A stretch of DNA of 64,000 nt from contig NZ_CABPSB010000014.1 in the NCBI RefSeq assembly GCF_902459655.1, forward strand, positions 1 to 64,000, read 5' to 3'. Source of the stretch: Pandoraea anhela. GTDB lineage: Bacteria; Pseudomonadota; Gammaproteobacteria; Burkholderiales; Burkholderiaceae. This document shows positions 52,147 to 60,044 of this stretch, in pieces (position 1 is the stretch's first letter; every line of letters starts with the position of its first letter). Position numbers and translations under genes: made by a program. The notes below the pieces were generated by a model, which was not told the origin of the DNA, made no database searches, and saw only the letters and a list, made by a program, of their open reading frames with translations.

Positions 52147-52938
52147 TTATCGGTCCGCCGCCGCCAGATACTGCTGCGGTGCGCGGCCGAAAAGTCGTTT
52201 GAACATGACGATGAATGCGCTCGGGCTCTGATAGCCGAGCGCGAGCGCCACGTCGCCCACGGACGCGCCCAATGCCAGCCGCGTGATCGCCTCCGACGCG
52301 CGCATGTGCTGACACCAGCGCCCGAACGTCATGCCCGTCTCGTCCTTGAAGCGGCGTGCAAGCGTTTTGCCGCTCGCGCCCAGTTCTTCCCCCCAACGCT
52401 CCAGCGAGTAGTCCGTCGCGGGCGCCATCATCATGTGTTCGCAGATCGCCAGGAGCTTCGCCGAGCTGGGCAACGGCAAGCCGTGCTCGCCGGGCGCGGC
52501 GGCTTCGCGCAGCAAACGCAGCAACAGGGGGACGGACAGCGCAGTGCGGCTATCCGGTGCATAGTGAATGCCGTCGGGCAACATATCGATGGCCAGTTCG
52601 CGCAGCAGGGGGCCGACGGTGAGCGCGAGCGCATTCGGCCATAACCACGACACCGTGCCCGGCTCGACGCTGATCGTGCAAAAGTGCATGCGCCCGACGG
52701 CGTGAAGTTCATGCGGTGTGTCGGGCGGCAGCCATAGCGCACGCGAAGCGGGCAGCGTCCACGTATGCGCCGGTGTGAGCACGCGCACGACGCCGCGCAG
52801 CGCCATCACCACATGCCCGTGCTGATGCTGGTGCCACGGCTGGCGTTCCCCATCTTCGCATTCCATGCCCGCAAGCGTGACGTCGCGCGGCAAATGTCGG
52901 CGCGTTTCCGGGTAGCGGCGCAGCAGCAATTCCTTCAT
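52147..52938 (-). CDS. AraC-family regulator with cupin domain, first of two similar proteins
   Basis: The 263-residue protein has an N-terminal cupin (about residues 30-95, PWHQHQHGHVVMALRGVVRV) and a C-terminal AraC double HTH (about 160-258: ERWGEELGASGKTLARRFKD, VGDVALALGYQSPSAFIVMF). It shares length, domain order and many motifs with the AraC protein at 58977, for example RALWLPPDTPHELHAVG against RALWLPSDVEHELHAVG. It is divergent from the fhuD gene, with a perfect palindrome and a Fur-like site in the intervening DNA. Iron-linked control of the siderophore genes is the natural inference, although such cupin-AraC proteins elsewhere control drug exporters. Confidence 0.9.
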   Translation of the reverse strand: MKELLLRRYPETRRHLPRDVTLAGMECEDGERQPWHQHQHGHVVMALRGVVRVLTPAHTWTLPASRALWLPPDTPHELHAVGRMHFCTISVEPGTVSWLWPNALALTVGPLLRELAIDMLPDGIHYAPDSRTALSVPLLLRLLREAAAPGEHGLPLPSSAKLLAICEHMMMAPATDYSLERWGEELGASGKTLARRFKDETGMTFGRWCQHMRASEAITRLALGASVGDVALALGYQSPSAFIVMFKRLFGRAPQQYLAAADR

Positions 52939-53031
52939 GACGACTTCCCAACCGGACCGCTCGACACGGTCAGATGACGGCCGATTGTGCTTTGCCCCTC
53001 GCGGGGCGAACGGTCAGCGCGTCAAAACATA

Positions 53032-53060
53032 GAGAAATGGACAAAAAATGTCCATTTCTC
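53032..53060. promoter_or_regulatory. 12-bp perfect inverted repeat, candidate AraC operator
   Basis: GAGAAATGGACA (53032-53043) and TGTCCATTTCTC (53049-53060) are exact complements with an A5 spacer. The core GGACA-N5-TGTCC matches the CGACA-N5-TGTCG palindrome upstream of the second AraC gene (59814-59828). It lies 94 bp upstream of the AraC start and 219 bp upstream of the fhuD ATG, in a spacer of about 340 bp. Confidence 0.6.
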
Positions 53061-53145
53061 AACATTTTTTGCGATTCACAGCAAAACGATCCCCGGTATT
53101 CTACCAACTGCCATCGGGGTCCAGATACCCGATAAAAGTAATAAT

Positions 53146-53162
53146 AGTAATACGTCTCATTT
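53146..53162. promoter_or_regulatory. Fur-box-like site upstream of fhuD
   Basis: AGTAATACGTCTCATTT, within an AT-rich stretch (about 53130-53170), resembles beta-proteobacterial Fur sites and matches AGTAATGAGTCTCATTT upstream of the receptor gene at 15 of 17 positions. It places the transporter genes under likely iron control. Confidence 0.5.
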
Positions 53163-53278
53163 ATTTTGATTCATTCCACTGGAACGGCCGGGGTGAATAC
53201 GGCGCGCCCTCCACGTTGGCTGACGTGTGTTGCCGGGCGCGACGCGAGCCGTTCGGGGACAGCCCGACATCGATACTG

Positions 53279-54292
53279 ATGCAACGAGAACCGTTTGCCG
53301 TCCGGCGGCGCCTTCTGGCGGCGTTGGGTGTGGGTGCGCTGGCACCGTTACTGCACGCATCGCGTGCTTTTTCCGCTTCTGCGACGGGGGCTGCGTCCGG
53401 CGCCGATGGCGCGTCTTCCGGGGCGACGGGGGCATGGGGGGCATGGGGGGCATCGGGGGTGTCGAGGGCTTCGGCATTGCCTGTCGCGGGCCGTGCGCCT
53501 CGCGTCGTGGTGCTCGACTGGGGGCTCGCCGCGCAGGTGCTCGCGCTGGGCGTGACGCCCGTGGGCGTCGCCCGTCCGTTCTGGTACCGCTTGCTCGCGG
53601 GCACGCCGGACATGCCCGAGTCCGTGGTCGATGTCGGGTTGCTGTTTCAGCCCAATTTCGAAGTGGTGCAGGCCTTGCGTCCGGATCTGATCGTCGTCAC
53701 GCCCGCGCATGGCGCACTGGTCGATTCGCTCTCGCGTATCGCGCCGCTGTTCGTCGCGCCGCCGGCGCATGCGCATGAGGACGGCTACCGGCTCGCACAA
53801 CGACGCGCGCGTGCATTGGGCGAGGCGTTAGGGCGACCCGAGGCCACCACGCAGTTGCTCGAGCGTACGGACGCACGCATGCACGCCGTGCGGGCGCGAC
53901 TGACGCAGCGCGGGGTCACGCAACGGCCGATATATCTGATGAGTCCGATCGACACGCGTCTGACCCATGTCTTCGGCCGCGAAAGCGTGTTCGGCGGCAC
54001 GCTCGCCGCCGTCGGGTTGACGAACGCCTGGGCGCGCCCGAGCGATACCGAGGGCATGGCGCAAATCGATTACACGCAGCTCGGCGCGCAGAGCTCGGCA
54101 AGCGCGATGCTCATCGGCGCGCGTGCCGGTCTGCTCGATCGACTCGGACAGAGTCCGCTGTGGCAGGCGCTGCCGTTCGTGCGCGGCGCTCGCGTCGGGC
54201 AACTGCCCATGATGTTGCCCACCGGCGGCACGCCGGCGGCCGTAAAGCTGGCAGACGCCCTGAGCGTTGCGCTCACCGGAGCGACTGTATGA
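53279..54292 (+). CDS. fhuD: Iron-hydroxamate ABC transporter substrate-binding protein
   Basis: The 337-residue protein matches FhuD-type periplasmic binding proteins of the TroA-like fold: RVVVLDWGLAAQVLALGVTP, then VGLLFQPNFEVVQALRPDLI. The N-terminus has RRRLLAALGVGALAP, a twin-arginine-like export signal. Between the signal and the domain (about residues 33-65) lies a low-complexity Gly/Ala/Ser-Trp stretch (GAWGAWGASG) coded by near-tandem GGGGCATGG units. ATG at 53279 is used. It overlaps fhuB by four bases and binds the ferric siderophore delivered by the outer-membrane receptor. Confidence 0.88.
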   Translation: MQREPFAVRRRLLAALGVGALAPLLHASRAFSASATGAASGADGASSGATGAWGAWGASGVSRASALPVAGRAPRVVVLDWGLAAQVLALGVTPVGVARPFWYRLLAGTPDMPESVVDVGLLFQPNFEVVQALRPDLIVVTPAHGALVDSLSRIAPLFVAPPAHAHEDGYRLAQRRARALGEALGRPEATTQLLERTDARMHAVRARLTQRGVTQRPIYLMSPIDTRLTHVFGRESVFGGTLAAVGLTNAWARPSDTEGMAQIDYTQLGAQSSASAMLIGARAGLLDRLGQSPLWQALPFVRGARVGQLPMMLPTGGTPAAVKLADALSVALTGATV

Positions 54293-56379
54293 CCGCCCCG
54301 CATTCGCACTCGCTGTCTTCGATGACGCCCGGTGCGTCGCCCAGCGGTGCAACGGCCATCGCATCGCGTCATCTGTGGCGTCTGGCGCTGATCGTCGGTC
54401 TGCCGGCGGGGGGGCTTGCCGTGCTGACGCTGCTGGCGTTGCGTCCGGCGGGTGTCGACGGCGTTACCTTCCTCGCGGCCGTCTGGCGTGCCATTGCGTA
54501 TCCGGCGTCAGATGCGCAGTCCCCGGCATCTGCCGCCGCGATGTCCGGGCTGCTCGTGAACTACGCATGGCTGCCCCGCCTCGCCATGTCGCTGCTCGCC
54601 GGTGCAGGGCTCTCGCTTGCCGGCGCGATGTTTCAGCAGGTGCTGCGCAACCCGCTGGCCGAGCCGCTTACGCTGGGGGTGGCGTCGGGCGCGTCGCTCG
54701 CTCTCTCGGCGGCAACGGTCTGGGCGCCTTCGGTCGCGCTGGCGGGGAAGTCCGGCGTCGCCCTTGCCGGCTCGGCGGCGGCTATCGCCGTGGTGATGGC
54801 GCTGACATGGCGCAGTCGCTTCGCGCCGATCCCGGTGATTCTCGCGGGCATGATCGTCAACCTGTATTGCAGTGGCCTCGCGATCATGGTGTCGATGACC
54901 CATGAGCGCGCGCTCGTCGGCGTGTTCGCATGGGGCGCCGGCTCGCTCGTGCAGAACGGCTGGCACGACGTCGGCTGGCTGTTGCCACGCGTGCTGGCGG
55001 CCGTCGTTGTCGCGGCGCTGCTGCTCAGACCGCTGACGCTATTCACGCTGGACGACCGCAGCATCACGCAACTCGGCGCGCGCGTGGCGTGGATTCGCAC
55101 GGCGGGCCTCATGCTTGCGGTCGCGCTGAGCGCGAGCATTATCAGTACCGTCGGCATCATCGGCTTTGTCGGGCTGGCCGGCCCGCAACTGGTGCGGCTG
55201 GCCGGTGCGCGACGTTTGCGCGACCAATTGCTGTGGGCGCCGGCGATCGGCGCACTCATGCTGATGCTGACGGATCAGATCGTGCAATGCCTGCCGCTAT
55301 TCGACGGCGCGTCGTTGCCGACGGGGGCAGCCGCGGCGCTCTTCGGCGGCCCGCTGCTGCTCTGGCTGCTGCGTCGCACGCGTGCCGGCGAAGTGGCGAC
55401 GGCGGATGCCTCGCCGCCTGCGCGCGTGCGACGTCCGCTACGCTGGCTCGTGCTCGCACTGGCGCTCGGCGTCGTGCTCGTGTGGGTCACGCAGCATCTC
55501 GGACGCACGCTGGAGGGGTGGCAATGGGCGCGCGACGACGCATGGACGGCGCTGGCGCCGTGGCGTCTGCCGCGCATGCTCGCGTCGGCCGCGGCGGGCG
55601 TTGCGCTGGCGCTGGCGGGCACGCTGCTGCAACGCATCAGCGGCAACCCGATGGCCAGTCCCGAACTGCTCGGCGTAAGCGGCGGGGCGATGCTGGGTTT
55701 GCTGGTCGTGACGTTCGTCGTGGCGGGCGCGCAGGCGTCGACCCTCTTCGTCGCCGCCTGCGTCGGGGCGGCGCTGAGCCTTGCCGTCATGCTTACGCTC
55801 TCGCGCAAAGGCGGTTTTTCCCCGACGCGCATGCTGCTCGCGGGCGTCGCCATCTCCGGCATGGCGCAGTCGCTCGTCGCGATCGCAAGCGCGAGCGGCA
55901 CGGCGAACGCATTCCTGTTGCGCTCGCTGATGCTCGGTCTGACGTATATCGTCGGTCCCGGCATTGCGACGGGGGCCGTCATCGCCGCGCTCGCGGGGTT
56001 GCTCCTGACCTGCCTCGCGTCGCGCTGGCTCGACCTGCTGCCGATGGGCGACGCGACGGCGAGCGCCGTCGGCGTGAACGTACGGCGTGCGCGCTTGTGG
56101 CTCTGGTGCCTGGCCGCGACCCTGAGTGCGGTGGCGACGCTCGTCGTCGGACCGCTGTCGTTCGTCGGCTTGCTCGCGCCGCACCTGGCCCGCATGGCGG
56201 GCTTCGGCAAGGCACGCTCGCAAGCCGTGGCGGCGAGCGTGTCCGGTGCGTTGCTGATGATCGCCGCCGACTGGCTGGGGCGCAATCTGATCTTCCCGCA
56301 ACAGTTGCCGGCAGGCGTGCTCGCCATGCTGATTGCGGCCCCTTATCTGCTGTGGCATTTGCGTCGTCAAGTGGCCTGA
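54289..56379 (+). CDS. fhuB: Iron-hydroxamate ABC transporter permease, double length
   Basis: The 696-residue protein is a fused FecCD permease like E. coli FhuB: two halves of about 340 residues, each with around ten membrane segments. Paired signatures are LAGAGLSLAGAMFQQVLRNPLAEPLTLGV in part (GAMFQQVLRNPLAEP) and GTLLQRISGNPMASPELLGV, and GIIGFVGLAGPQLVRLAGA and LSFVGLLAPHLARMAGFG. ATG at 54289 overlaps the fhuD stop (ATGA), so they are coupled. It moves ferric hydroxamates across the inner membrane with FhuC as ATPase. Confidence 0.93.
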   Translation: MTAPHSHSLSSMTPGASPSGATAIASRHLWRLALIVGLPAGGLAVLTLLALRPAGVDGVTFLAAVWRAIAYPASDAQSPASAAAMSGLLVNYAWLPRLAMSLLAGAGLSLAGAMFQQVLRNPLAEPLTLGVASGASLALSAATVWAPSVALAGKSGVALAGSAAAIAVVMALTWRSRFAPIPVILAGMIVNLYCSGLAIMVSMTHERALVGVFAWGAGSLVQNGWHDVGWLLPRVLAAVVVAALLLRPLTLFTLDDRSITQLGARVAWIRTAGLMLAVALSASIISTVGIIGFVGLAGPQLVRLAGARRLRDQLLWAPAIGALMLMLTDQIVQCLPLFDGASLPTGAAAALFGGPLLLWLLRRTRAGEVATADASPPARVRRPLRWLVLALALGVVLVWVTQHLGRTLEGWQWARDDAWTALAPWRLPRMLASAAAGVALALAGTLLQRISGNPMASPELLGVSGGAMLGLLVVTFVVAGAQASTLFVAACVGAALSLAVMLTLSRKGGFSPTRMLLAGVAISGMAQSLVAIASASGTANAFLLRSLMLGLTYIVGPGIATGAVIAALAGLLLTCLASRWLDLLPMGDATASAVGVNVRRARLWLWCLAATLSAVATLVVGPLSFVGLLAPHLARMAGFGKARSQAVAASVSGALLMIAADWLGRNLIFPQQLPAGVLAMLIAAPYLLWHLRRQVA

Positions 56380-56420
56380 AGTCCCCCATCCCCATAAAAA
56401 GAGAGAGAGGTTGTCCTCCT

Positions 56421-58079
56421 ATGTCCTTGTTCTGGCAACTGGTGCGTGCGTCTCGATGGCCGCTGGCGATCGCGTTCGCAGGAAGTCTCGTCAGCGGTTT
56501 CGGCAATGCGGGGCTGGTCGCGCTCATCAACCGGGCGCTCACTGCGCCGCGCGAGCATCTGGGCTGGCTCGGCATGCAGTTTCTCGGTCTCGGCGTGCTC
56601 GTGCTCGTGACTCGCGCGGGGTCGCAAACGCTGTTCATGTCGCTCGGTCAACGGGCGAAGGCGACGTTGCGCATGCAGGTGGTGCGCCGCATCGGTACGG
56701 CCCCGTACGCGAGCCTGGAGCGGCACGGGATTGCGCGGGCCATTGCGGTGCTCACGCAGGATCTCGACACCGTCGTGGTGCTGTTCCTGAACCTGCCGGT
56801 GCTCGCCATGCAGGGCGCGGTGATCGCCGGTTGTCTGATCTATCTCGGTTATCTGTCATGGCAGATTCTGCTGTTCGCCGTGGTGACGATCGTCATCGGC
56901 GCAGCGGGCTTTCGCCTGGCCAACCAGCGCGCGCTGCTGCACCTGCGCGGCTCGCGCAAGCGTGAAGAAGCGCTGGTGAAGGACTTCCGCGCGCTGTTCG
57001 ACGGCGCGAAAGAGCTCAAGCTGCATCGTGCGCGTCGCGATGCGTTCATCGAAGACCGTCTGGCGAACAACGTCGAAGCGGTGCGTGTGCAACGCACGCG
57101 CGGCTATGTGCTGTATGCCGCCGCCGCCAGTTGGGGGAGCTTCATTCTCTTTGCGTTCATCGGTCTGACGCTGTTCGTGGTGCTGCGTCACGTCGACCTG
57201 CCGCCGCAAGTGGTGTCGGGTTACGCGCTGGTGTTCCTTTACATCATCATGCCGATCGAGGGCGTGCTCTCGGCCATGCCGTCGCTGGGCAGCGCGCGTG
57301 TCGCGCTCGAGCGCATCGCGCAGGTCGAGAACGAACTGCCGTGCGAGTGGCTGCCTGCGCCTGCCGGCGCGGCGGCGCCGGTCTTTCACCACATCGTGCT
57401 CGAAGGCGTAACGCACCGGTATTTCCGCGAGCAGGAGAGTGCGCATTTCACGCTGGGGCCGATCAATCTGACGTTTCGCCCCGGCGAACTCGTCTATCTG
57501 GTCGGCGGCAACGGCAGCGGCAAGACGACGCTCGCCAAGCTTGTCGTCGGACTTTACGTGCCGGAGCAGGGCCGTATCGTGCTCGACGGCGTGCCCGTGG
57601 GCGACGCCGAGCGCGAGCGCTATCGTCAGCTTTTCTCCGTGGTGTTCAGCGACTTCTTCCTCTTCGAACATCTCCTCGGCTTGCCGGCCGACGGGCTCGA
57701 TGCGCAGGCGAAAGCGCTGTTGACATCGCTGCAACTTGATCACAAGGTCACGATCGAAGATGGCCGCTTCTCGACGCTCGATCTCTCGCAAGGGCAGCGC
57801 AAGCGTCTCGCGCTGCTCGTGGCGTATCTCGAAGACCGGCCGTTCTATGTCTTCGACGAATGGGCGGCCGATCAGGACCCGCTCTTCAAGGAGGTTTTCT
57901 ATCGCCAGATGCTGCCTGCGCTCAGGGCGCGCGGCAAGAGCGTGCTGGTGATCACGCACGACGACCGCTACTTCGATGTGGCAGACCGTGTGATTCGTCT
58001 CGACTACGGCCACCTGCGCGAGCCGCAGGCCGGCGCACAGACGCATGACGAATCCACTTCACCGAGTCCCCATCACTGA
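56421..58079 (+). CDS. PvdE/SyrD-like cyclic-peptide (siderophore) ABC exporter
   Basis: The 552-residue protein is a half-size fused exporter: six membrane segments (about residues 1-310) and an ATPase domain (about 330-550). ATPase motifs are Walker A GGNGSGKTT, signature LSQGQRKRLALLV and Walker B FYVFDEWAADQDP. The DEWAADQDP tail and TLRMQVVRRI segment match PvdE, SyrD and OrbE, which export peptide siderophores or their precursors to the periplasm. It sits between fhuB and fhuC on the same strand (41 bp after fhuB, six bases before fhuC), which is unusual for an importer operon. No peptide synthetase genes are in this window. Confidence 0.88.
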   Translation: MSLFWQLVRASRWPLAIAFAGSLVSGFGNAGLVALINRALTAPREHLGWLGMQFLGLGVLVLVTRAGSQTLFMSLGQRAKATLRMQVVRRIGTAPYASLERHGIARAIAVLTQDLDTVVVLFLNLPVLAMQGAVIAGCLIYLGYLSWQILLFAVVTIVIGAAGFRLANQRALLHLRGSRKREEALVKDFRALFDGAKELKLHRARRDAFIEDRLANNVEAVRVQRTRGYVLYAAAASWGSFILFAFIGLTLFVVLRHVDLPPQVVSGYALVFLYIIMPIEGVLSAMPSLGSARVALERIAQVENELPCEWLPAPAGAAAPVFHHIVLEGVTHRYFREQESAHFTLGPINLTFRPGELVYLVGGNGSGKTTLAKLVVGLYVPEQGRIVLDGVPVGDAERERYRQLFSVVFSDFFLFEHLLGLPADGLDAQAKALLTSLQLDHKVTIEDGRFSTLDLSQGQRKRLALLVAYLEDRPFYVFDEWAADQDPLFKEVFYRQMLPALRARGKSVLVITHDDRYFDVADRVIRLDYGHLREPQAGAQTHDESTSPSPHH

Positions 58080-58085
58080 TTGCGC

Positions 58086-58868
58086 ATGACCGATACGCCG
58101 ATGTTCTCTTTGCATGACGTTTCCTTCGCCGTGGCGGGCCGCACCCTCCTCGCGCCACTGACGCTCGACCTCGCCGGCGGGCAGGTGCATGGGCTGATCG
58201 GCCACAACGGCTCGGGCAAGTCGAGCCTGATCAAGCTGCTCGCACGTCAACTCTCGCCGGTGAGCGGCGACATCCGGTTCGAGGGACGCCCGCTGGCTTC
58301 ATGGGGCGCGCGCGCGTTCGCGCGTCGTGTGGCCTATCTGCCGCAACAGCCGCCGGCGGCGGCCGGGATGACGGTGTCGGAACTCGTCGCGCTGGGTCGC
58401 TACCCATGGCACGGCGCGCTCGGCCGTTTCGATGCGCACGACCGCGAAGCCGTGCACAACGCAATGGTGCAGACCGATGTGCTGGGCTTTGCGGACCGTC
58501 TGGTGGAGTCGCTCTCCGGCGGCGAGCGTCAGCGTGTGTGGCTGGCGATGCTTGTCGCGCAGCAAGCGCAGTGTCTGCTGCTCGACGAACCGACCTCGGC
58601 GCTGGATGTGGCCCATCAACTCGACGTGCTCAGGCTCGTGCGTGACCTCGCCGACACGCGTGGGCTGGGGGTGGTGATCGTGCTGCACGACGTGAACATG
58701 GCCGCACGCTTTTGCGACACGCTGCTCGCGCTCAAGCAGGGCAGGCCGATCGCTCGCGGCACGCCCGCCGAGTTGATGTCCCCCGACACGTTGCAGACGA
58801 TCTACGGGGTGCCGATGGGCGTGCTGCCCAACCCCGACGGCGGGATGCCGGTGAGCTACGCGCGCTGA
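58086..58868 (+). CDS. fhuC: Iron-hydroxamate ABC transporter ATP-binding protein
   Basis: The 260-residue ATPase matches FhuC. Walker A is GHNGSGKSS (about residues 39-47), the Q-loop is YLPQQPP, the signature is LSGGERQRVW, Walker B is CLLLDEPTSALD and the switch His is in VLHDVNMA. It powers the FhuB permease. ATG at 58086 lies six bases after the stop of the exporter gene, so the four genes fhuD, fhuB, exporter and fhuC read as one operon. A TTG two codons upstream is an alternative start. Confidence 0.93.
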   Translation: MTDTPMFSLHDVSFAVAGRTLLAPLTLDLAGGQVHGLIGHNGSGKSSLIKLLARQLSPVSGDIRFEGRPLASWGARAFARRVAYLPQQPPAAAGMTVSELVALGRYPWHGALGRFDAHDREAVHNAMVQTDVLGFADRLVESLSGGERQRVWLAMLVAQQAQCLLLDEPTSALDVAHQLDVLRLVRDLADTRGLGVVIVLHDVNMAARFCDTLLALKQGRPIARGTPAELMSPDTLQTIYGVPMGVLPNPDGGMPVSYAR

Positions 58869-58976
58869 CGGCGGGGCGTGCTTGAAGCGTCTGCCCGAAT
58901 GCCTGAGGCCGACGCGCGACGAACGCGGCATGATGCCGGAAGCCAGTGCGCCTTAACCGGTGGCAGGCGGCAGGCG

Positions 58977-59762
58977 TCAGGCGTCTGCGAGATAACGTTG
59001 GGGCGTGCGCCCCGTGACTTGCTTGAACATGGCGATGAAGGCGCTCGGACTGGCGTAACCGAAGGCGTCGGCCGTTGCGGCGACCGACGCGCCGAGCGCC
59101 AGCGTCGAGATCGCTTCGGACACGCGCAGGTGCTGGCGCCACGTCACGAACGTCATCCCCGTATCCGTCTGAAAGTGGCGCGCGAGCGTGCGTCCACTGA
59201 CCCCGAACTGCTCCCCCCAGAAGTCGAGCGTGAGCTTGCTGGCCGGTTCGTTCATCAAATGCTCGCAGATCGCTTGCAGTCTTTCGTCGCGCGGCACCGG
59301 CACGCCGCGTTCGGGCACGGCTGCGGCGTTGCGCAGCACGCCAAGCAGCGGCGGCACCGATAATGCCGCACGGCTCGTCGGACCGTAGCTCTCGCCGTCG
59401 CGACTCACCGTTATGGCGAGTTCGCGGATCAGCGGCGTCATCAAAATCACGGTCGGTCCGATCCAGTTCCACGGAAACACGCGCGGCTCCATGTAGACGT
59501 TGCACATCTGGCCGTCGCCGACGGCATGCAGTTCGTGCTCGACGTCCGACGGCAACCACAGGGCGCGCGAGGGCGGCAAGGTCCAGATCGCGCTCGACGT
59601 GAGCACGCGCACGATGCCGCGCACCGGAAAAACCAGTTGACCGTGACGATGACGATGCCAGATCAGCCGCTCGCCGTGACGATAGGGCGTGACCTGTGCG
59701 AAGACGTCGCGAGGCAGCGGACGCACGGCATTGGGGAATCGTTTGCGCAGAAATTCGCTCAT
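58977..59762 (-). CDS. AraC-family regulator with cupin domain, second of two similar proteins
   Basis: The 261-residue protein has the same plan as the AraC protein at 52147: cupin at about residues 30-95 (IWHRHRHGQLVFPVRGIVRV) and double HTH at about 160-256 (DFWGEQFGVSGRTLARHFQT, AATADAFGYASPSAFIAMFK). It is divergent from the TonB-dependent receptor gene. A palindrome (59814-59828) lies 52 bp from its ATG at 59762. Together the two regulators bracket the ferric-siderophore transport genes, which suggests a duplicated regulator-plus-target module. Confidence 0.9.
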   Translation of the reverse strand: MSEFLRKRFPNAVRPLPRDVFAQVTPYRHGERLIWHRHRHGQLVFPVRGIVRVLTSSAIWTLPPSRALWLPSDVEHELHAVGDGQMCNVYMEPRVFPWNWIGPTVILMTPLIRELAITVSRDGESYGPTSRAALSVPPLLGVLRNAAAVPERGVPVPRDERLQAICEHLMNEPASKLTLDFWGEQFGVSGRTLARHFQTDTGMTFVTWRQHLRVSEAISTLALGASVAATADAFGYASPSAFIAMFKQVTGRTPQRYLADA

Positions 59763-59813
59763 GCCGGGGCTTGGGTTCGGATGTCGCCAAACGGATGGCG
59801 ATTGTCAAAAAAT

Positions 59814-59828
59814 CGACATTTATTGTCG
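59814..59828. promoter_or_regulatory. CGACA-N5-TGTCG palindrome, candidate AraC operator
   Basis: CGACATTTATTGTCG is a perfect inverted repeat with a five-base A/T spacer. It has the same GACA-N5-TGTC core as the palindrome at 53032-53060, and lies upstream of the AraC gene of the same type. An everted TGTC/GACA pair also occurs just to its left (about 59803-59818). Confidence 0.6.
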
Positions 59829-59900
59829 TCCTTACCTTTTCCGAACCCGATATTCTCCATAGCTATCAAGGTGTTGTGCCGAATCACACGCAAATTTAGT

Positions 59901-59913
59901 AATGAGTCTCATT
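59901..59913. promoter_or_regulatory. Fur-box-like palindrome upstream of the receptor gene
   Basis: AATGAGTCTCATT is a perfect 6-1-6 palindrome in an AT-rich stretch, 131 bp before the receptor ATG. Extended on both sides it matches the site upstream of fhuD (AGTAATRMGTCTCATTT). Confidence 0.6.
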
Positions 59914-60044
59914 TGCGATATTTTCGCCAGTGTAGCGGGAATCGAACGGTGATGCCAAAGGCGCAAGCCTCCCACAAACATGGCACCGATTCACGACCGC
60001 CGGCGCCGTCCGGCAACAAGGAACAAGGGGAAGTGTTGTCAACG

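Noticed and set aside
54930-56420. Long in-frame extension before the PvdE-like exporter
   Set aside because: It runs inside fhuB in another frame, is Arg-rich, and the ATG at 56421 gives a full-length exporter.
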